DNA of 7,613 nt from Verrucomicrobiota bacterium (GTDB lineage Bacteria; Verrucomicrobiota; Verrucomicrobiia; Verrucomicrobiales; Verrucomicrobiaceae). Positions 6,349-7,613 of this stretch are shown piece by piece. Position 1 is the stretch's first letter, and every line of letters starts with the position of its first letter. The position numbers and the translations under genes are program-made. The stretch spans positions 1 through 7,613 of the forward strand of contig VFKY01000370.1 in the NCBI GenBank assembly GCA_009885275.1. The letters run 5' to 3'. Under the pieces are notes generated by a model that saw nothing but the letters and a program-made list of their open reading frames with translations, was not told the origin of the DNA and did not search any database.

Positions 6349-7473
6349 CTATTCTTTGAGCGCGAACGATTTTGATACCTGCAACAAGGCTATCTCGAGC
6401 GCCAACCAGTCGGATTCCGAGGTTTCCCAACCACTGCTGATGCGAATGACACGTTGCATTTCTTCTGCGCTTGCTCCTAAGGCTTGCAGGACAATTGATG
6501 AGCCATCGCGTCCCGCGCTGCATGCGGAACCCGTAGAGATGGCAAATCCCGATTGGCTGAGTCGTGCAAGCCATTTGCGATTGTCGTGATCCGGCAACAC
6601 CAGCATGATCGTGTTCCAGAGGCGCGCGACATCTCCGCCGATGAGGCGAACTCCTGCGATCTCTCGGCAAATATTTTTTGCAAACGCATCACGATACTTC
6701 AATTGATGGGCCGTTGTGATTTCGAGATCTTGAGTCACCGCTTCTAATGCGGTGATCATGGCCTCAATCGCAGGGTAATTTTCCGTGCCCGCGCGTCGCC
6801 CCTCCTCTTGAGGGCCACCATTGATAAAGCCTAGCGCCTCCTGTTCATCTCGCATGACGAGAAATCCAACGCCTTTTGGGCCTCCGAACTTATGTCCGCT
6901 GCCAGTCACATAATCACACTGCCCCAATGCTTGTGCCGGCATCTTACCGATCCATTGGGACGCATCACAATGAAAAGGCACGCCACGTTCTTTGCAATAC
7001 TTGGCAGCCTCCTGCCAGGGATGAAGCGTGCCGCTCTCATTGTTGGCGGCCATGATGGTCACCAATACAGGATTATGCTCTGTAACTTGTTGGTGAAAAT
7101 GTTCTCTATCTAGCGAGGTATCGGAGCAGGCGCGAATGAATCGGACGCGATGATCAAGCGTCCGTTGCAATGGTGTGCGCAGACTGGGGTGCTCGACGCT
7201 GGATGATAAAACAGCTCCTTCTTTTGCAGCAAACAAATGAACGACAGCGTTGTTGGATTCCGTAGCGCCCGAAGTAAAAACAATGCGCTCAGGTTCACTG
7301 CCAAGCATTTCGCCGAGGCGCTCGCGTGCGGTATCGAGCAAATGTTTTACGGTGGCCGCTTCACGATAGAGACTGGAGGCATTATGCCAGTGGCGTTCCG
7401 ATGCAATTAGCCAAGCATCCCTGGCCGCTGGATGCAGGGGAGTGGTTGCGTTATAGTCAAAGTATCCTTGCAT
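6349..7473 (-). CDS. Cysteine desulfurase, group I NifS/IscS-like, linked to fdhD
   Basis: This 374-residue class V aminotransferase uses PLP to remove sulfur from cysteine, leaving a persulfide on the enzyme. The N-terminus FDYNATTPLHP (5-15) is typical. Visible sites are SGATESNN (68-75), which binds the cofactor phosphate; H95 in VEHPS, which stacks on PLP; D170 and Q173 in CDASQ; the Schiff-base lysine K195 in GSGHKFGGPKG; RRAGTEN (226-232); and the persulfide cysteine C318 in STGSACSAG. All key residues are present and the length is normal for the family, if slightly short. The ATG lies 9 bp after the fdhD stop with no Shine-Dalgarno, suggesting coupled translation from one transcript. 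FdhD is known to receive sulfur from IscS in E. coli, so this desulfurase may serve formate dehydrogenase cofactor sulfuration (inference). General Fe-S cluster or tRNA thiolation supply remains possible, and no iscU- or mnmA-like gene is in view. Confidence 0.94.
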   Translation of the reverse strand: MQGYFDYNATTPLHPAARDAWLIASERHWHNASSLYREAATVKHLLDTARERLGEMLGSEPERIVFTSGATESNNAVVHLFAAKEGAVLSSSVEHPSLRTPLQRTLDHRVRFIRACSDTSLDREHFHQQVTEHNPVLVTIMAANNESGTLHPWQEAAKYCKERGVPFHCDASQWIGKMPAQALGQCDYVTGSGHKFGGPKGVGFLVMRDEQEALGFINGGPQEEGRRAGTENYPAIEAMITALEAVTQDLEITTAHQLKYRDAFAKNICREIAGVRLIGGDVARLWNTIMLVLPDHDNRKWLARLSQSGFAISTGSACSAGRDGSSIVLQALGASAEEMQRVIRISSGWETSESDWLALEIALLQVSKSFALKE

Positions 7474-7482
7474 GAAAAATAT

Positions 7483-7613
7483 TTAAGGATGATTGATCCG
7501 CTCCAAGTTGGCATAGACGTTCATCCGATCGTCACGCATGAATCCCACCAGGGTCTGTCCTGACTCAATTGCAAAATCGACCGCGAGACTGCTGGGAGCG
7601 GAGATCGCGGCGA
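7483..7613 (-). CDS. fdhD: FdhD, formate dehydrogenase accessory sulfurtransferase (C-terminal fragment)
   Basis: The last 42 codons of a minus-strand gene whose 5' part lies beyond the right edge of the window. The reading [18 protein letters not shown], followed by [14 protein letters not shown] and ANLERI, matches the conserved FdhD C-terminus (SAPT-LAV-LAE-AGLTLVGF-R--R-NVYTHPERI). FdhD transfers sulfur from a cysteine desulfurase to the bis-MGD molybdenum or tungsten cofactor of formate dehydrogenase, which is required for activity. The catalytic CxxC loop is outside the window and cannot be checked. The TAA stop (complement 7483-7485) lies 9 bp before the desulfurase ATG, so the two probably form an operon with fdhD first. 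The identification rests on a short but characteristic segment. Confidence 0.85.
   Translation of the reverse strand, partial: AAISAPSSLAVDFAIESGQTLVGFMRDDRMNVYANLERINHP

Noticed and set aside
6305..6357. Possible bidirectional terminator between the converging transporter and desulfurase genes
   Set aside because: Only AAAGAA (6318-6323) and TTCTTT (6352-6357) pair, over a 28-base loop, and the right arm lies in the desulfurase coding region. There is no GC-rich stem followed by a T-run.

Overview
This window is a compact bacterial chromosomal segment with mid-range GC content by eye. It holds six complete genes, one partial gene and short intergenic regions. I see no phage, insertion sequence, CRISPR array, tRNA or rRNA. 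The gene mix, the 3-nt-loop palindromes between genes and the weak Shine-Dalgarno signals suggest a Verrucomicrobiota/Planctomycetota-type bacterium. That placement is an inference from general resemblance, not a proof.

Layout. Positions 1-114 are non-coding and carry a row of four short palindromes. A Nif3/YbgI-family dinuclear-metal protein (115-870, minus) is divergent from the YchF ATPase (967-2082, plus). The 96-bp gap between them contains a perfect 7-bp inverted repeat. Two more palindromes lie just after ychF. Next come two tandem plus-strand HtrA/Deg-type genes (2243-3751 and 3800-5332), 48 bp apart. The first has an intact His-Asp-Ser triad. The second is a clear paralogue with the same domain order, but its triad has become Gln-Asn-Ser and its oxyanion-loop glycines are lost, so it looks like a secreted pseudoprotease. 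An EamA/DMT-type ten-helix transporter follows (5390-6304, plus). A 44-bp convergent gap (6305-6348) with no convincing terminator separates it from a minus-strand pair: the end of fdhD (7483 to the window edge, upstream) and a group I cysteine desulfurase (6349-7473, downstream), 9 bp apart.

How the genes work together. Two gene sets look functionally linked. The Deg/pseudo-Deg pair probably forms an envelope proteolysis or chaperone unit, in which the inactive paralogue may regulate or scaffold the active one, or bind the same substrates. The fdhD-desulfurase pair fits the known sulfur relay in which a cysteine desulfurase passes persulfide sulfur to FdhD, which then sulfurates the molybdenum/tungsten cofactor of formate dehydrogenase. 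Nif3, ychF and the transporter look like ordinary core or accessory genes with no evident tie to these units.
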